From NCBI RefSeq assembly GCF_001579845.1, contig NZ_CP007440.1, positions 8,129,890 through 8,193,889 on the forward strand: a DNA stretch of 64,000 bases, given 5' to 3'. The DNA comes from Rhodoplanes sp. Z2-YC6860. GTDB taxonomy: Bacteria > Pseudomonadota > Alphaproteobacteria > Rhizobiales > Xanthobacteraceae. A program made the translations under genes and the position numbers. The notes beneath the pieces were generated by a model. The model was not told the DNA's origin and did not search any database. It worked only from the letters and a program-made list of their open reading frames with translations. Every line of letters starts with the position of its first letter. Position 1 is the first letter of the stretch. Positions 8,698 through 18,405 of this stretch are shown in pieces.

Positions 8698-9891
8698 GTG
8701 AAGACCGTTCTGTTGGCCTGGGAACGCGGCGGTGGACTGGGGCACACAACCCACCTTCGCCGCATCGCTGCGCGGCTCCGGCCGCATGGGGTAAAGCCGA
8801 TCGCAGTTGTGAGAAATCTCGCGACGACGGCGCCGCACCAGGGCGTTTTCGCCGAGGTCGCGGCGGCACCGCCTTGGCCCGTCGACGGGTCTTCGGCGAC
8901 GCGAGGCATGTCCGGGCCCTCGGCCACTTTGAATGACATGCTCTCGGCGGCAGGTCTCGCCGATGGCGAAGCTGTGGGTCGGATTCTCTCGGCATGGGAC
9001 AAGATCTTCAGTTTGACGCGCCCCGATCTTGTGATCGCGGATTACTCGCCGCTTGCGGCACTGGCGGCGCGCGGACGTATCCCGCTGGTCGTGGTCGGCA
9101 ACGGCTTCACCGTTCCGCCCGCCGAGATGCCGCGCTTTCCCCTGCTCCATCGAATCGTGCCGCCGGCGTTTGACGAGGCGCGGACGCTCGAAACGGTCAA
9201 TACAGCGGCCGCAAGAGTCGGCTTGCCGCGCCTCGATCGGTTGCCGCAGCTCTTTGCCGGCGATGCGTGTCTCGCGCAATGCTTTCGGCTGCTCGACCCC
9301 TATGACGCACAGCGCGTCTCGCCAGTGCAGGGTCCGGTGTTCGAGGAACTGCCGATGTCGCGCGCCGCTGATGCGAAACAAGTCTTTGCTTATCTGTCGA
9401 ACGACACCAATGCATGGACGTTTGCGTTGGAGGCACTTCTCCGGGTCGCAGAGCGCCTTCGAATCTATGCCCCGCTATGGCCTCAGGCGCCGCTCGACCG
9501 GCTTGCGGCAGCAGGAGCGCGCGTCGAAACGAGGCCGCAACCGATCACGACAGTCCTTGCGGCCAGCCGGTTGATCGTTCACTTCGGCGGCAGTGGCCTC
9601 GCGTCGGAGGCTCTGGTCGCGGGCGTTCCGCAATTGGTATTCGGCGACCACATCGAGCACAATCTCTATGGTGAGGCCCTTGAAAGGGCCGGCATTGCAC
9701 GGCTGGTCCCAACCTATCTGCCGGATACGCGACTTGAGCCCCACGCCATCCGGGCGCTGATCGACGACGACGCCATGGTCGATCGGGCCGCGGCGCTCGG
9801 CAGCCGCTTGCGCACGACAGCGGCCAGGCACGATGCACTCGCCCATTGCGAAGCGATCTGCATGGATCTGCTTCGTGCGAGCCATCCGTGA
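8698..9891 (+). CDS. GT-B fold glycosyltransferase (GT1/MGT-like)
   Basis: A 397-residue protein starting with GTG. The N-terminal Rossmann half has the glycine-rich WERGGGLGHTTHLRRIAARL loop typical of UGT/MurG-like enzymes. The C-terminal nucleotide-sugar half carries HFGGSGLASEALVAGVP and then GDHIEHN, the positions where GT1 enzymes bind the donor diphosphate and sugar. No signal peptide or transmembrane helix. It is divergent from the DXD glycosyltransferase pair, sharing a 107-bp intergenic region, so joint regulation is likely. Donor and acceptor cannot be deduced. The SD upstream of the GTG is weak, and a slightly later start cannot be excluded. Confidence 0.75.
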   Translation: MKTVLLAWERGGGLGHTTHLRRIAARLRPHGVKPIAVVRNLATTAPHQGVFAEVAAAPPWPVDGSSATRGMSGPSATLNDMLSAAGLADGEAVGRILSAWDKIFSLTRPDLVIADYSPLAALAARGRIPLVVVGNGFTVPPAEMPRFPLLHRIVPPAFDEARTLETVNTAAARVGLPRLDRLPQLFAGDACLAQCFRLLDPYDAQRVSPVQGPVFEELPMSRAADAKQVFAYLSNDTNAWTFALEALLRVAERLRIYAPLWPQAPLDRLAAAGARVETRPQPITTVLAASRLIVHFGGSGLASEALVAGVPQLVFGDHIEHNLYGEALERAGIARLVPTYLPDTRLEPHAIRALIDDDAMVDRAAALGSRLRTTAARHDALAHCEAICMDLLRASHP

Positions 9892-10042
9892 ACGGACTTA
9901 CATTGTGACGCCAATGCGCCGCGGCAGCGCACAGAGTTGTGCGCGAAGCCTGGCACCGGCTTGAACAAACCATGATGTGTTGCCCATATCCACACCTCGA
10001 CACGGCAACAGATTCTCCACTCTCGCGAATGAGGTGTTCTTG

Positions 10043-12367
10043 ATGGCTTCGATTGAGGTGCGCATCGCCGAGGAACTCGGCGTCAAGGAGCAACAGGTCC
10101 AGGCGACTGTCGAACTCCTCGACGGCGGCGCGACGGTCCCGTTCATCGCGCGCTATCGCAAGGAAGTCACCGGATCGCTGGACGACACGCAACTTCGAAC
10201 TCTCGAAGAGCGTTTGCGATATCTGCGCGAACTCGAGGAGCGCCGCAAAGTCATCCTCGACTCGATTCGCGAGCAAGGAAAGCTCGACGCCACGCTTGAA
10301 GCCACCATTATGGCGGCAGACAGCAAGGGCCGGCTCGAAGACATTTATCTGCCCTACAAGCCCAAGCGCCGCACCAAAGCCGAGATCGCCAAGGAGGCCG
10401 GCCTTGAGCCGCTTGCAGACCTGCTGCTGAACGAGCCGAAGAACGTTCCGGCCGTCAGCGCCGAGCCGTTCGTCTCCGCGGACAAGAATGTCGCCGACGT
10501 GGCGGCAGCGCTCGAAGGCGCGCGTGCCATTCTGGTCGAGCGCTTCGCTGAAAATGCCGACTTGATCGGCTCGCTCCGTGAGGAGCTGTGGACCAACGGG
10601 CGGCTGAAGTCGGCCGTGCTGGAAGGCAAGAAGGAAGCCGGCGCGAAGTTCAGCGACTATTTCGATTTTTCCGAAAGCCTGAACAAGATGCCGTCGCATC
10701 GCGTCCTGGCGCTGCTCCGCGGCGAGCGCGAGGAGGTGCTCGGCCTGAAGATCGAGCCGGATGACGGCACCGCGCAGAGCACCGTCAGCGCCTACGAACT
10801 GCGCATCATGCGCGCCTACGCCATCTCGGACCAGGGACGGCCGGGCGACAAGTGGCTCGCCGAAACCGTGCGCTGGGCATGGCGCACGAGAATCCTCGGT
10901 AGCCTTTCGATCGACGTCCGCTTGCGGTTGTGGACCGCAGCCGAGGAGGAGGCGGTGCGCGTGTTCGCCGCCAACCTGCGCGACCTTCTGCTTGCGGCGC
11001 CGGCCGGCGCACGTGCGACGCTCGGGCTTGACCCGGGATTCCGCACCGGTGTGAAGGTCGCGGTGGTGGACGCCACCGGCAAAGTCGTCGACACCACCGC
11101 GATCTTCCCGCACGAGCCGCAACGGCGTTGGGACGAGGCGCTCGCCATTCTCGCAAATCTCGTGCGCAAGCATCGCGTGGAGCTGATTGCGATCGGCAAT
11201 GGCACGGCCTCGCGCGAAACCGAGAAGCTCGCGAACGAACTGGTGAAAGGCCTCCCGGAGCTCAAACTGCACAAGGTCGTGGTGTCGGAAGCCGGCGCCT
11301 CGGTCTACTCGGCTTCGGCGTTTGCGGCCGAGGAGTTGCCCGGGCTCGACGTCACGCTGCGCGGCGCGGTGTCGATCGCCCGCCGCCTGCAGGACCCGCT
11401 GGCCGAGCTCGTGAAGATCGACCCCAAGTCGATCGGCGTCGGCCAGTACCAGCACGATCTCAGCGAGTTCAAATTGTCCCGGTCGCTCGGCGCGGTGGTC
11501 GAGGACTGCGTCAATCGCGTCGGCGTGGATTTGAACACAGCCTCGGCGCCGCTGCTGGCGCGGGTCTCGGGGATCGGCCAGGGATTGGCGCAAGGCATCG
11601 TGTCGCACCGCGACACGCATGGCCCGTTCAAGTCCCGCAAGGCGTTGAAGGACGTCCCCCGCCTTGGCCCCAAGGCGTTCGAGCAATGTGCAGGCTTCCT
11701 GCGTATCCCGGGCGGCGACGATCCGCTCGACACCTCGGCGGTGCATCCGGAATCGTATCCGGTGGTGCGGCGGATTCTCGAAGCGACCAAGAGCGACATC
11801 AAGGTTCTGATCGGCAACACGTCGGCGCTGCGCGCGCTCTCGCCCAAGTCTTTCGTCGATGAGAAGTTCGGCCTGCCGACGGTGACCGACATCCTGCGTG
11901 AGCTGGAAAAGCCGGGACGCGACCCTCGGCCGGCCTTCGAGACCGCGGAGTTCAAGGAAGGCGTCGAGACGCTGGATGATCTCAAGCCCGGCATGGTGCT
12001 CGAGGGCGCGGTGACCAACGTCGCGGCATTCGGAGCGTTCGTGGACATTGGCGTGCACCAGGACGGGCTGGTGCATGTCTCCGCGATGGCCAAGACCTTC
12101 GTGAAAGACCCGCGCGAGGTGGTGAAGCCGGGCGATATCGTGCGCGTGAAGGTGCTGGAGGTCGACAAGCCGCGCAAGCGCATCAGCCTGTCGCTGCGGC
12201 TTGACGACGAAGCCGGTGCCCAGAGGACGCGCGCACCCGCCGCGGACCGTGACTCGGGCAAACGAAGCTTCGCCGCGCCCAGGACCGGCAAAGAGGCCTC
12301 CAAGACTGCTTCCTCGGGCGGCGCCATGGCCGAGGCCCTGCGGCGGGCCGGCTTCAGCAGAAACTGA
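10043..12367 (+). CDS. tex: Tex family RNA-binding transcription accessory protein
   Basis: A 774-residue protein, the usual Tex length. Domains in order: N-terminal Tex helical domain ([36 protein letters not shown]), YqgF/RNase H-like domain (~330-450, [17 protein letters not shown]), helix-hairpin-helix pair (~500-640, [14 protein letters not shown] and [10 protein letters not shown]), and a C-terminal S1 domain (~655-725, [21 protein letters not shown]). The tail is basic and low-complexity. ATG at 10043 is chosen because GAGG lies 8 nt upstream and the conserved domain begins there. Tex proteins are cytoplasmic, bind RNA and ribosome-associated complexes. Stand-alone gene. Confidence 0.95.
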   Translation: MASIEVRIAEELGVKEQQVQATVELLDGGATVPFIARYRKEVTGSLDDTQLRTLEERLRYLRELEERRKVILDSIREQGKLDATLEATIMAADSKGRLEDIYLPYKPKRRTKAEIAKEAGLEPLADLLLNEPKNVPAVSAEPFVSADKNVADVAAALEGARAILVERFAENADLIGSLREELWTNGRLKSAVLEGKKEAGAKFSDYFDFSESLNKMPSHRVLALLRGEREEVLGLKIEPDDGTAQSTVSAYELRIMRAYAISDQGRPGDKWLAETVRWAWRTRILGSLSIDVRLRLWTAAEEEAVRVFAANLRDLLLAAPAGARATLGLDPGFRTGVKVAVVDATGKVVDTTAIFPHEPQRRWDEALAILANLVRKHRVELIAIGNGTASRETEKLANELVKGLPELKLHKVVVSEAGASVYSASAFAAEELPGLDVTLRGAVSIARRLQDPLAELVKIDPKSIGVGQYQHDLSEFKLSRSLGAVVEDCVNRVGVDLNTASAPLLARVSGIGQGLAQGIVSHRDTHGPFKSRKALKDVPRLGPKAFEQCAGFLRIPGGDDPLDTSAVHPESYPVVRRILEATKSDIKVLIGNTSALRALSPKSFVDEKFGLPTVTDILRELEKPGRDPRPAFETAEFKEGVETLDDLKPGMVLEGAVTNVAAFGAFVDIGVHQDGLVHVSAMAKTFVKDPREVVKPGDIVRVKVLEVDKPRKRISLSLRLDDEAGAQRTRAPAADRDSGKRSFAAPRTGKEASKTASSGGAMAEALRRAGFSRN

Positions 12368-12386
12368 TGCCGGTCTGATCGCTCAT

Positions 12387-13496
12387 CTATTGACGTTGGA
12401 AGTAGATCGCCTGCAGCTGATCCTTGAAGCTCGCGCTCGCTTCCAGCGCCCGTCGGAAATCGTCCTTGCGCAGGACGAAAACCTCGACCTCATCGGTGCC
12501 GGCGACGCAGGTGGCGTTGCGTGGCTCGTCGGCGATCAGTGCGTGCTCGCCGAACACCTGGCCGGCGCCGAGCGTGGCCACATGACGATCGTGGCTGCCT
12601 GCGCCCCGCCGCCGGACCTCGATGCTGCCTGAGCCGGTCAGGAAGAACTCTTCGCCGGGCTCGCCTTCCCGGATGATGATCTCGTCCTTGCGATAGCGCC
12701 GCCGTTTCATCCTCTCGGCGATGTTGGTGATCTCCGTCGGCGTCAAGTTCCTGAACAGATCGACCGTGCGGAGAAACTCGCAGATCATCAGAGCGTCACG
12801 CATGATCACGTCGGATCTGATCGCGCCGTCGACCATGTTCACGATGCGGTCGGCAAGCTCGATGATCCGGACATCGTGCGTAACCATGATCACGGCGCAG
12901 CCTTCCTGGGTGGTCAGCTCTTTGAGCAGGTCGACGACAATCCGGCTGGAATCCTTATCGAGCGCGGCCGTCGGCTCGTCGGCGAGGATCAGCTTCGGCT
13001 TGTTGACCAGCGCCCGCGCAACCGCAACGCGCTGCCGCTGCCCGCCCGACAACGCCTTGGGCCTGTGGTCGATGCGATGGCCAAGGCCCAGGCGATCGAG
13101 GATCGCGGTGCCGTGGCGGCGCATCTCGGCGGGCGGACAGCTTCCGACCTGCATCGCCATCTGAACGTTTTCGAAGGCACTCAGCGAATCGAACAGATTG
13201 TGCATCTGGAAGATGAAGCCGATGTCGCGCCGCTTGGCGACGAGGTCGCTGCCGTGCAGGCCGGACAGATCGTGACCGAGAACCTCGATGCGGCCGGACT
13301 GCACGGAACGCAGCGCGCCGATCAACGTCAGCAGCGTGGTTTTTCCGGAGCCCGATGGTCCGGTCAGGATCATGAGCTGGCCTGACGGAATCTCGAGATT
13401 GTTGTCGAACAGCACCTGATTGCGGGCGTCGCCTTCGCCGAAGAAGTGATTGACGCCTTCGACCCGCACCGCGGCGGCTGGTTCGTTCGCAGCCAT
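12387..13496 (-). CDS. DevA-like ABC exporter ATPase fused to a cyclic-nucleotide-binding domain
   Basis: A 369-residue protein. Residues ~8-225 are a LolD/MacB/DevA-type ABC domain: Walker A GPSGSGKTT, signature LSGGQRQRVA, Walker B LILADEPTAALD, switch His in VTHDVR. Residues ~240-360 are a CNB (Crp-like) domain; its phosphate-binding cassette reads FGEHALIADEPRNATC, with the FGE and PR elements retained. The ATG overlaps the stop of the upstream permease by 1 nt (TGATG). It is the last gene of a four-gene unit (fusion protein, two permeases, ATPase). The fusion suggests that a cyclic nucleotide gates the exporter (inference). DevA proper has no CNB domain. Confidence 0.85.
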   Translation of the reverse strand: MAANEPAAAVRVEGVNHFFGEGDARNQVLFDNNLEIPSGQLMILTGPSGSGKTTLLTLIGALRSVQSGRIEVLGHDLSGLHGSDLVAKRRDIGFIFQMHNLFDSLSAFENVQMAMQVGSCPPAEMRRHGTAILDRLGLGHRIDHRPKALSGGQRQRVAVARALVNKPKLILADEPTAALDKDSSRIVVDLLKELTTQEGCAVIMVTHDVRIIELADRIVNMVDGAIRSDVIMRDALMICEFLRTVDLFRNLTPTEITNIAERMKRRRYRKDEIIIREGEPGEEFFLTGSGSIEVRRRGAGSHDRHVATLGAGQVFGEHALIADEPRNATCVAGTDEVEVFVLRKDDFRRALEASASFKDQLQAIYFQRQ

Positions 13497-14710
13497 CAGA
13501 ACAGATCCGCCGGGTTTGCGGCCATCACGCGACGGACCGCGAAGACACCTGACAGAATGCACATCGCGACCGTCAACACGAAGCAGCCGAGCGCAATCGC
13601 CAGGCTCATCCGCATCGGCACCAGCATCACCTCGGCGGCCGCATGAAAAAGAGCGATGCCGGCGAGCCAGGCCGGAATGAAGCCAACGACGGCGTAGAAG
13701 AACGCCTGCTGGAGCACGACGCGGACCAGGTACGAGTTCTCATATCCCATCGCCTTCAGCGTGGCGTATTGCGGAATCTGATCGGACAGGTCGGTGTAGA
13801 GAATCTGATAGGAGATCACCATACCGACAACGAAACCGATTGCCGTGCCGAGCATGAAGATCGGCCCAACCGGCGAAACGTCGTTCTGGAATCTCTTTTC
13901 CAATGCGAACAGCTGGTCGCGGGTCAGCACCGCCACGCCCTTCGGCAAGGCGTCGCGCAAAGACGCCTGGACCTTCTCGATGGAGAAGCCTGGACGCACC
14001 TTGACGACGCCGATTTCGACATCAGTGAGCTCATCGTTGTTCGAGCTTGCCGAGAACAGATCGAGGAAGGTGCGGTCGCTGGTGATCACGGTGCCGTCGG
14101 TGATGAAATCCGGGCCGAGCGCAAAGGTGCCGACGACGCGGATGCGCCGGCGAGCGAGTTCGCTCACCGTTCCATCGTCCGCCTGACCGACGAAGTCGCG
14201 GCTGCGGGTATCGAACAGCGCCGTGTCGGGCCGCCTGAGCGCATCAAGATGCTGCTTGACCTCAGGGAACAGGAACACCGGCTGGTCGGGATCGAAGGCC
14301 AGGACCTGGATGATGTGCGTCTTCTTCGTCTGCGGATTCTTCCAGAATGAGTTCATCCACTCGCCGTAGATCGGGCGTGCCGACTGCACACCTTCGACCC
14401 CTCGCGAGGCGTAAAGATAACGGCGCGGGAACGGGTCTTTCCGGCCGAAGCGGAATTTCGTCGAACTGACGATGAAAAGATCACCGTCGAGGTTGCGCAA
14501 AATCTCAAGCGAGCTGTCGATGAACGCGACCCGGAAGCCGAGCTGCAGCAGCATCAGCAGCACGGCAAAACCGATGCCGCTGACCGACCGGATGAGCCGC
14601 CTGCGATCCGCCAGCATGTTGCGCCAGGCGAGCGGCACGTGAGTGCGCGGCACCATCAATTGAGAATGCAGGTGCCCGATCCAGTCCGTCCGCTCACCGC
14701 TCCAGGCCAT
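13496..14710 (-). CDS. DevC/FtsX-like ABC exporter permease (second permease)
   Basis: A 404-residue inner-membrane protein with the MacB/FtsX layout: one helix near residues 43-63 (GFAVLLMLLQLGFRVAF), a large periplasmic domain, and three C-terminal helices (~265-290 FMLGTAIGFVVGMVISYQILY, ~315-340, ~355-380). The motif DLSDQIPQYATLKAMGYE after helix 2 is typical of the DevC/FtsX domain. Only 2 nt separate it from the preceding permease, and its stop overlaps the ATPase start. It is paralogous to the gene upstream; a heterodimeric permease is likely (inference). Confidence 0.85.
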   Translation of the reverse strand: MAWSGERTDWIGHLHSQLMVPRTHVPLAWRNMLADRRRLIRSVSGIGFAVLLMLLQLGFRVAFIDSSLEILRNLDGDLFIVSSTKFRFGRKDPFPRRYLYASRGVEGVQSARPIYGEWMNSFWKNPQTKKTHIIQVLAFDPDQPVFLFPEVKQHLDALRRPDTALFDTRSRDFVGQADDGTVSELARRRIRVVGTFALGPDFITDGTVITSDRTFLDLFSASSNNDELTDVEIGVVKVRPGFSIEKVQASLRDALPKGVAVLTRDQLFALEKRFQNDVSPVGPIFMLGTAIGFVVGMVISYQILYTDLSDQIPQYATLKAMGYENSYLVRVVLQQAFFYAVVGFIPAWLAGIALFHAAAEVMLVPMRMSLAIALGCFVLTVAMCILSGVFAVRRVMAANPADLF

Positions 14711-14712
14711 GG

Positions 14713-15843
14713 TCAGAACAGCTCCACTGGATCGGCGCGGCGCAGCACGCGGATGGCGATCAGCGCTGAGATCGTCGACATCACCCAGGTGACGGCCAGC
14801 ACCGTGAGCAGCCGCGAGGGCGTCTGCGAAACCGGCAGCGGCGTGAAGGCGCTGACCAGCGCATAAATTCCAGTCGAGATCAGCGCCGCCGGCAGATAGC
14901 TGAGCGTGGCGATCAGGATCGCGAGCGTCACGACGATGCCGGCCAGCGCCGCGTCGGTGTAGCCGATCGCCTTCAGCGTGGCGTATTGCGGCAGATGCCG
15001 TGCGATCTGCGTGCTGAGGGTCTGATTGAGGATCACCAGGCCGACGATGAACGCGACGATGGTGCCAAAACCAAAGATCAGGCCGGTCGATGTGCGCGTC
15101 ATCCAGTGATCGGTTTCGCGCGCGGCGAGCTCCTTGCGCGTCAACACGGCAGTGTCTTCCGGAAGAATCTGTCGGAGTTTCTCCGCGACCGCATCAGGAT
15201 CGGCACCCGGACGCAACGTCAGCAAGCCGAGATTGATGTCACCCAGATTCCGGTTCGGAAACAGGCGGATCAAATTCAGATCGCTGGTCAGCACCACGCC
15301 GAGGCCGACGAATCCGATGCCCAGCCGGTACACGCCACCGATCGTCACGGCGCGCTTGGCAATCTCGATGCGGCGGCCGACCCGCAGGGCTCCAAGCTCG
15401 GGGCGCGAGGCACCGTCGACCAGAATGGTGTCCTGCTGTCTCAGGACCGAGGCCTTCTGCTCGATCTCGGGCACATCGAATACGCGATTGTTGGGATCGA
15501 ACGCGATGACGAAGACGTCGCGCTGGACTCCGGTCTCGGCATTCAGCCAAAGCCCGCTGTCATGATAAACGGCCGCGGCCGTCGCGACCTCCGGCACCGC
15601 CAGGGCCTGATACAGCCGCCGCCGCGGAAAATCGTTCGATTGCGCCTGGATGACGTAAGCGCTCGACGTCAGCAGAAGGTCGAAGCGCATGGCGTTGTAG
15701 AACAGCAATCCGCCGCGCGGCACGGACAGGTAGAACCCGAGCTGCAGGAAGATCAGCAGGATGGCGACGAACACACCGCCAACGGCGAGCGCTGCGCGCC
15801 CCTTTTCGTGCACGAGCATCCGCCATGCAACGCGAAGCTTCAC
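14713..15843 (-). CDS. DevC/FtsX-like ABC exporter permease (first permease)
   Basis: A 376-residue FtsX-type permease. One N-terminal helix (ALAVGGVFVAILLIFLQLGFYLSV), a periplasmic domain of ~210 residues, and three C-terminal helices beginning near GLIFGFGTIVAFIVGLVILNQ. The motif RHLPQYATLKAIGYTDAAL corresponds to the DevC loop. Its ATG overlaps the stop of the membrane-fusion gene by 4 nt (ATGA). Together with the next permease, the ATPase and the fusion protein it forms a tripartite exporter of the DevBCA/MacAB class; the substrate is unknown. In cyanobacteria DevBCA exports glycolipids with an outer-membrane TolC-like partner. No TolC gene is in this window. Confidence 0.85.
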   Translation of the reverse strand: MKLRVAWRMLVHEKGRAALAVGGVFVAILLIFLQLGFYLSVPRGGLLFYNAMRFDLLLTSSAYVIQAQSNDFPRRRLYQALAVPEVATAAAVYHDSGLWLNAETGVQRDVFVIAFDPNNRVFDVPEIEQKASVLRQQDTILVDGASRPELGALRVGRRIEIAKRAVTIGGVYRLGIGFVGLGVVLTSDLNLIRLFPNRNLGDINLGLLTLRPGADPDAVAEKLRQILPEDTAVLTRKELAARETDHWMTRTSTGLIFGFGTIVAFIVGLVILNQTLSTQIARHLPQYATLKAIGYTDAALAGIVVTLAILIATLSYLPAALISTGIYALVSAFTPLPVSQTPSRLLTVLAVTWVMSTISALIAIRVLRRADPVELF

Positions 15844-17018
15844 GGGCTCGCCGCGCGCGCGACAGCCGGCGACGTTTCAGTGGTGTTGATGACGACATCG
15901 ACCGTGAGGTTGGTCAGCCGCACGGTCGGCCCTGCATCGTCGAGCTCGATCCAGACTTCGACCACCCGCGCATCGGCCCGCGCCGCGGGATCGACGTTGA
16001 GCACATCGTTCTTGTAGACCATGTTGCCGATACGAACGACCTTGCCCGTGAGAGGGCGCTGTAACGCACGGCTGGCGATCGTTGCGGTCTGGCCGACGCT
16101 GACGCGCCCGATATCGGTCTCATAGACCTCCGCCACCGCACGCATCCGGTCAGTGTCGCCCATCACCAGGATCGGGCCGGTGCCGACGTCCTCGCCGGGC
16201 TTGACCTTGATATTGAGGATGCGCCCGTCAACCGGCGCCACCAGCGTCATGCGCCGGGCCGTAGCATCGGCCTTGGCGACCTGAGCCTCGAGCGAGGCAA
16301 TGGGAAATTCAGCCACCGAGCGCTCAAGCTGGGCGCGCGCCAGATCGATCTGAACGTCAGCATCGACCTTGTCGACCTCGAATTGCTGCTTGAGCTGCGC
16401 AAGCTGGGCGCGCGCCGAGGCCACATTGGCCTCGCCCTGCGTCACCAGCGCCTGCTGATCCTCACGCAGCCTGCGGGATTGGATGCCCTTGTCGTAGAGC
16501 TGCGTTTGCGAGTTGAGGATGTCTTTGTCGTTGGCGAGCTTGGCGTCCAGGCTCGCGATCGTCGCCTCTTGCGAAGCGATCCGAAGCGGAGACACCTCGA
16601 GAATCTGCCGTTTGTGGGTTTCGGCGGACAGAACCTTCTGCTGATTCAGCGTCAGTTCGGTCGAACGCCGAAGCGTCGCCTCCTTGAGCTGCGCTTCCAG
16701 CACGGCCTTCTGGGTGATTTGCTCGGCATAGCCTCCGAGATATCCCAGCGCCTGACCCTTCCGGACCGCGTCGCCACGCGCGACCAGCAGCGTCTCGACC
16801 CGATCGGGCGACATGCCGGCACCAAGATTGATGATTTCGCTCTCCGGCTCGATTCGGCCCAGCGCCGCCACTGCGTTCGGGCGATCGGAGCTCTTGGCGA
16901 CAGCCTGTTTGTCGCGGGCGCCACTGAAAATGACCGCGCCGGACGCCAACGCGGCGAGAAGCAAACCCAAACCGAGGAAAATGCCTCTCGGATGCATGAA
17001 AAAAGCGGGCCGGCTCAC
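15840..17018 (-). CDS. HlyD/DevB-family periplasmic membrane fusion protein
   Basis: A 392-residue protein. N-terminal signal anchor (~residues 10-32, GIFLGLGLLLAALASGAVIF), a lipoyl/barrel-sandwich half motif (VAALGRIEPESEI, then VARGDAVRKGQ), a long coiled-coil hairpin (~95-245, rich in Gln, Glu and Lys), the return lipoyl half (VDGRILNIKVKPGEDV) and a beta-barrel end. The DevB-type phrase LGRIEPE is present. The first start is GTG at 17018; ATG at 16997 is an alternative. First gene of the operon; the promoter should lie in the ~210 bp between it and the tRNA gene. Confidence 0.85.
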   Translation of the reverse strand: MSRPAFFMHPRGIFLGLGLLLAALASGAVIFSGARDKQAVAKSSDRPNAVAALGRIEPESEIINLGAGMSPDRVETLLVARGDAVRKGQALGYLGGYAEQITQKAVLEAQLKEATLRRSTELTLNQQKVLSAETHKRQILEVSPLRIASQEATIASLDAKLANDKDILNSQTQLYDKGIQSRRLREDQQALVTQGEANVASARAQLAQLKQQFEVDKVDADVQIDLARAQLERSVAEFPIASLEAQVAKADATARRMTLVAPVDGRILNIKVKPGEDVGTGPILVMGDTDRMRAVAEVYETDIGRVSVGQTATIASRALQRPLTGKVVRIGNMVYKNDVLNVDPAARADARVVEVWIELDDAGPTVRLTNLTVDVVINTTETSPAVARAASP

Positions 17019-17228
17019 CGGGCTGCGCGCCCTACCTGTGTCAAACGACCGGAGGATAGTACCAGGATAATTTAACGGTGCGTTACTGACAATGCGCCCG
17101 GAACGTACGATTGCGAGAGGCCTGAAACGCGCCGCCGGCGGCGTCGCCGCCGGTGCAACACGATCGTCCCCCCGGCCGCAACGGGCGCCATTGCCGCTTG
17201 AGCCCGCATCCGCTATCTAGGGCCGAAC

Positions 17229-17305
<77 letters not shown>

Positions 17306-17314
17306 GCCTTCCGC

Positions 17315-17953
17315 ATGACCTTCATACTTGTGATCTTCGATCTCGACGGCACGCTGGTCGACAGCCGGTCGTGGTTTCTCTCCGTCGTGAACGGCGTCGC
17401 GCGCAAATACGGTTTCCGCGAGATCGCAGATCACGAGATCGAACCGATGCGGCGCGAGGGTCCGCGCGAGATCCTGCGCCGTCTCGAAGTGCCGCTGTGG
17501 AAGTTGCCTGCGATCGCGCGACATATGCGCGGGCTTAAGCGCGAACAGCTCGGCACCATGTCGCTCTTTCCCGGCGCGCCCGCGATGCTGCGTGGGCTGC
17601 ACGAAGCCGGCCTGACGCTCGCGCTCGTGACCTCGGACAGCGAAGACAACGCGCGACGCCAGCTCGGCACGAGCGCCGTCTTGTTCTCGCACTTCGCCTG
17701 TGGCGCCTCGCTGTTCGGCAAGGCCGCGAAATTCAAATCGATCGTGCGACATGCAGGCGCCACCACCGCGCAAACGATCGCGATCGGGGACGAGGTGCGC
17801 GACGTCGAAGCCGCGCGCTCAACAGGCATCGCCTGCGCCGCCGTGACCTGGGGCTATTCAGCCGCAGAGACGCTCGCCGCGATGAAGCCCGATCTGACCT
17901 TTGAAAATATCAACGACATCGTGGCGCGGCTCGTGCCGCAGGTCACAAAATAG
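17315..17953 (+). CDS. HAD-superfamily hydrolase, phosphoglycolate phosphatase-like
   Basis: A 212-residue HAD hydrolase. Motif I FDLDGTLVDS (nucleophile Asp at ~8), an alpha-helical cap (residues ~17-90), motif II VTSDS, motif III Lys in AAKFKSIV, motif IV IGDEVRDVEAA. The family hydrolyses small phosphomonoesters such as 2-phosphoglycolate in the cytosol; the substrate here is not certain. Starts 10 nt after the tRNA-Arg 3' end, so it may be read through from the tRNA promoter. Confidence 0.85.
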   Translation: MTFILVIFDLDGTLVDSRSWFLSVVNGVARKYGFREIADHEIEPMRREGPREILRRLEVPLWKLPAIARHMRGLKREQLGTMSLFPGAPAMLRGLHEAGLTLALVTSDSEDNARRQLGTSAVLFSHFACGASLFGKAAKFKSIVRHAGATTAQTIAIGDEVRDVEAARSTGIACAAVTWGYSAAETLAAMKPDLTFENINDIVARLVPQVTK

Positions 17954-18019
17954 GCCGCCGGTTGCTTGGCACCCGTCCAACGCGGGCCGAAGCTCCGCCA
18001 ACCACTGAACGCACCAGTG

Positions 18020-18268
18020 TCATTGCTGCTTTGGTACGGGCTGCGGCAACTGCTGCTGGGCCTCCGGCGGCGGATTCGCGTTGCTGTGCTTTTCGATGCA
18101 GTCCCGATAGAACTGAGTGCGCTCGCTACCGGTGCCCTTCATGCCTGGGCGCTGATACGGGTAAGCCTTGTAAGCCGCCGCGGAACATTCCTTGGCCACT
18201 TGCGCTGTCGGCACAGCGAAAACCGGCGTAGAGGCCAACAAGGCAGCGAAGACGAGTGCGATCCGCAT
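18020..18268 (-). CDS. Small exported protein, PsiF-like cysteine pair
   Basis: About 82 residues from the ATG at 18268 (a frame start at 18295 is also possible). A signal peptide (RIALVFAALLASTPVFA) is followed by a short mature part with two cysteines (VAKECSAAAYKAYP ... RTQFYRDCIEKH) and a Gln/Pro-rich tail. The spacing of the cysteines recalls PsiF-type repeats, but the match is weak. It is antisense to nothing conserved and sits alone between the HAD and aldo/keto reductase genes. Function unknown. Confidence 0.55.
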   Translation of the reverse strand: MRIALVFAALLASTPVFAVPTAQVAKECSAAAYKAYPYQRPGMKGTGSERTQFYRDCIEKHSNANPPPEAQQQLPQPVPKQQ

Positions 18269-18405
18269 CCGACGTCGTTCCATTGGTTTCGGCACATTCC
18301 GATCCCCGAGCTTGCCTGTTAGGCGCCCCGATCACAAGCGGTGCCGCCACCTGCGACGCCGTGGTAGGGTCGCCGATCCACTCAAGAAACGGCCGGAAAA
18401 GCCCC

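Noticed and set aside
9545..12076. Long antisense frame (~840 codons) opposite tex and the GT-B gene
   Set aside because: Crosses two supported genes on the other strand and has no motif, start or SD.
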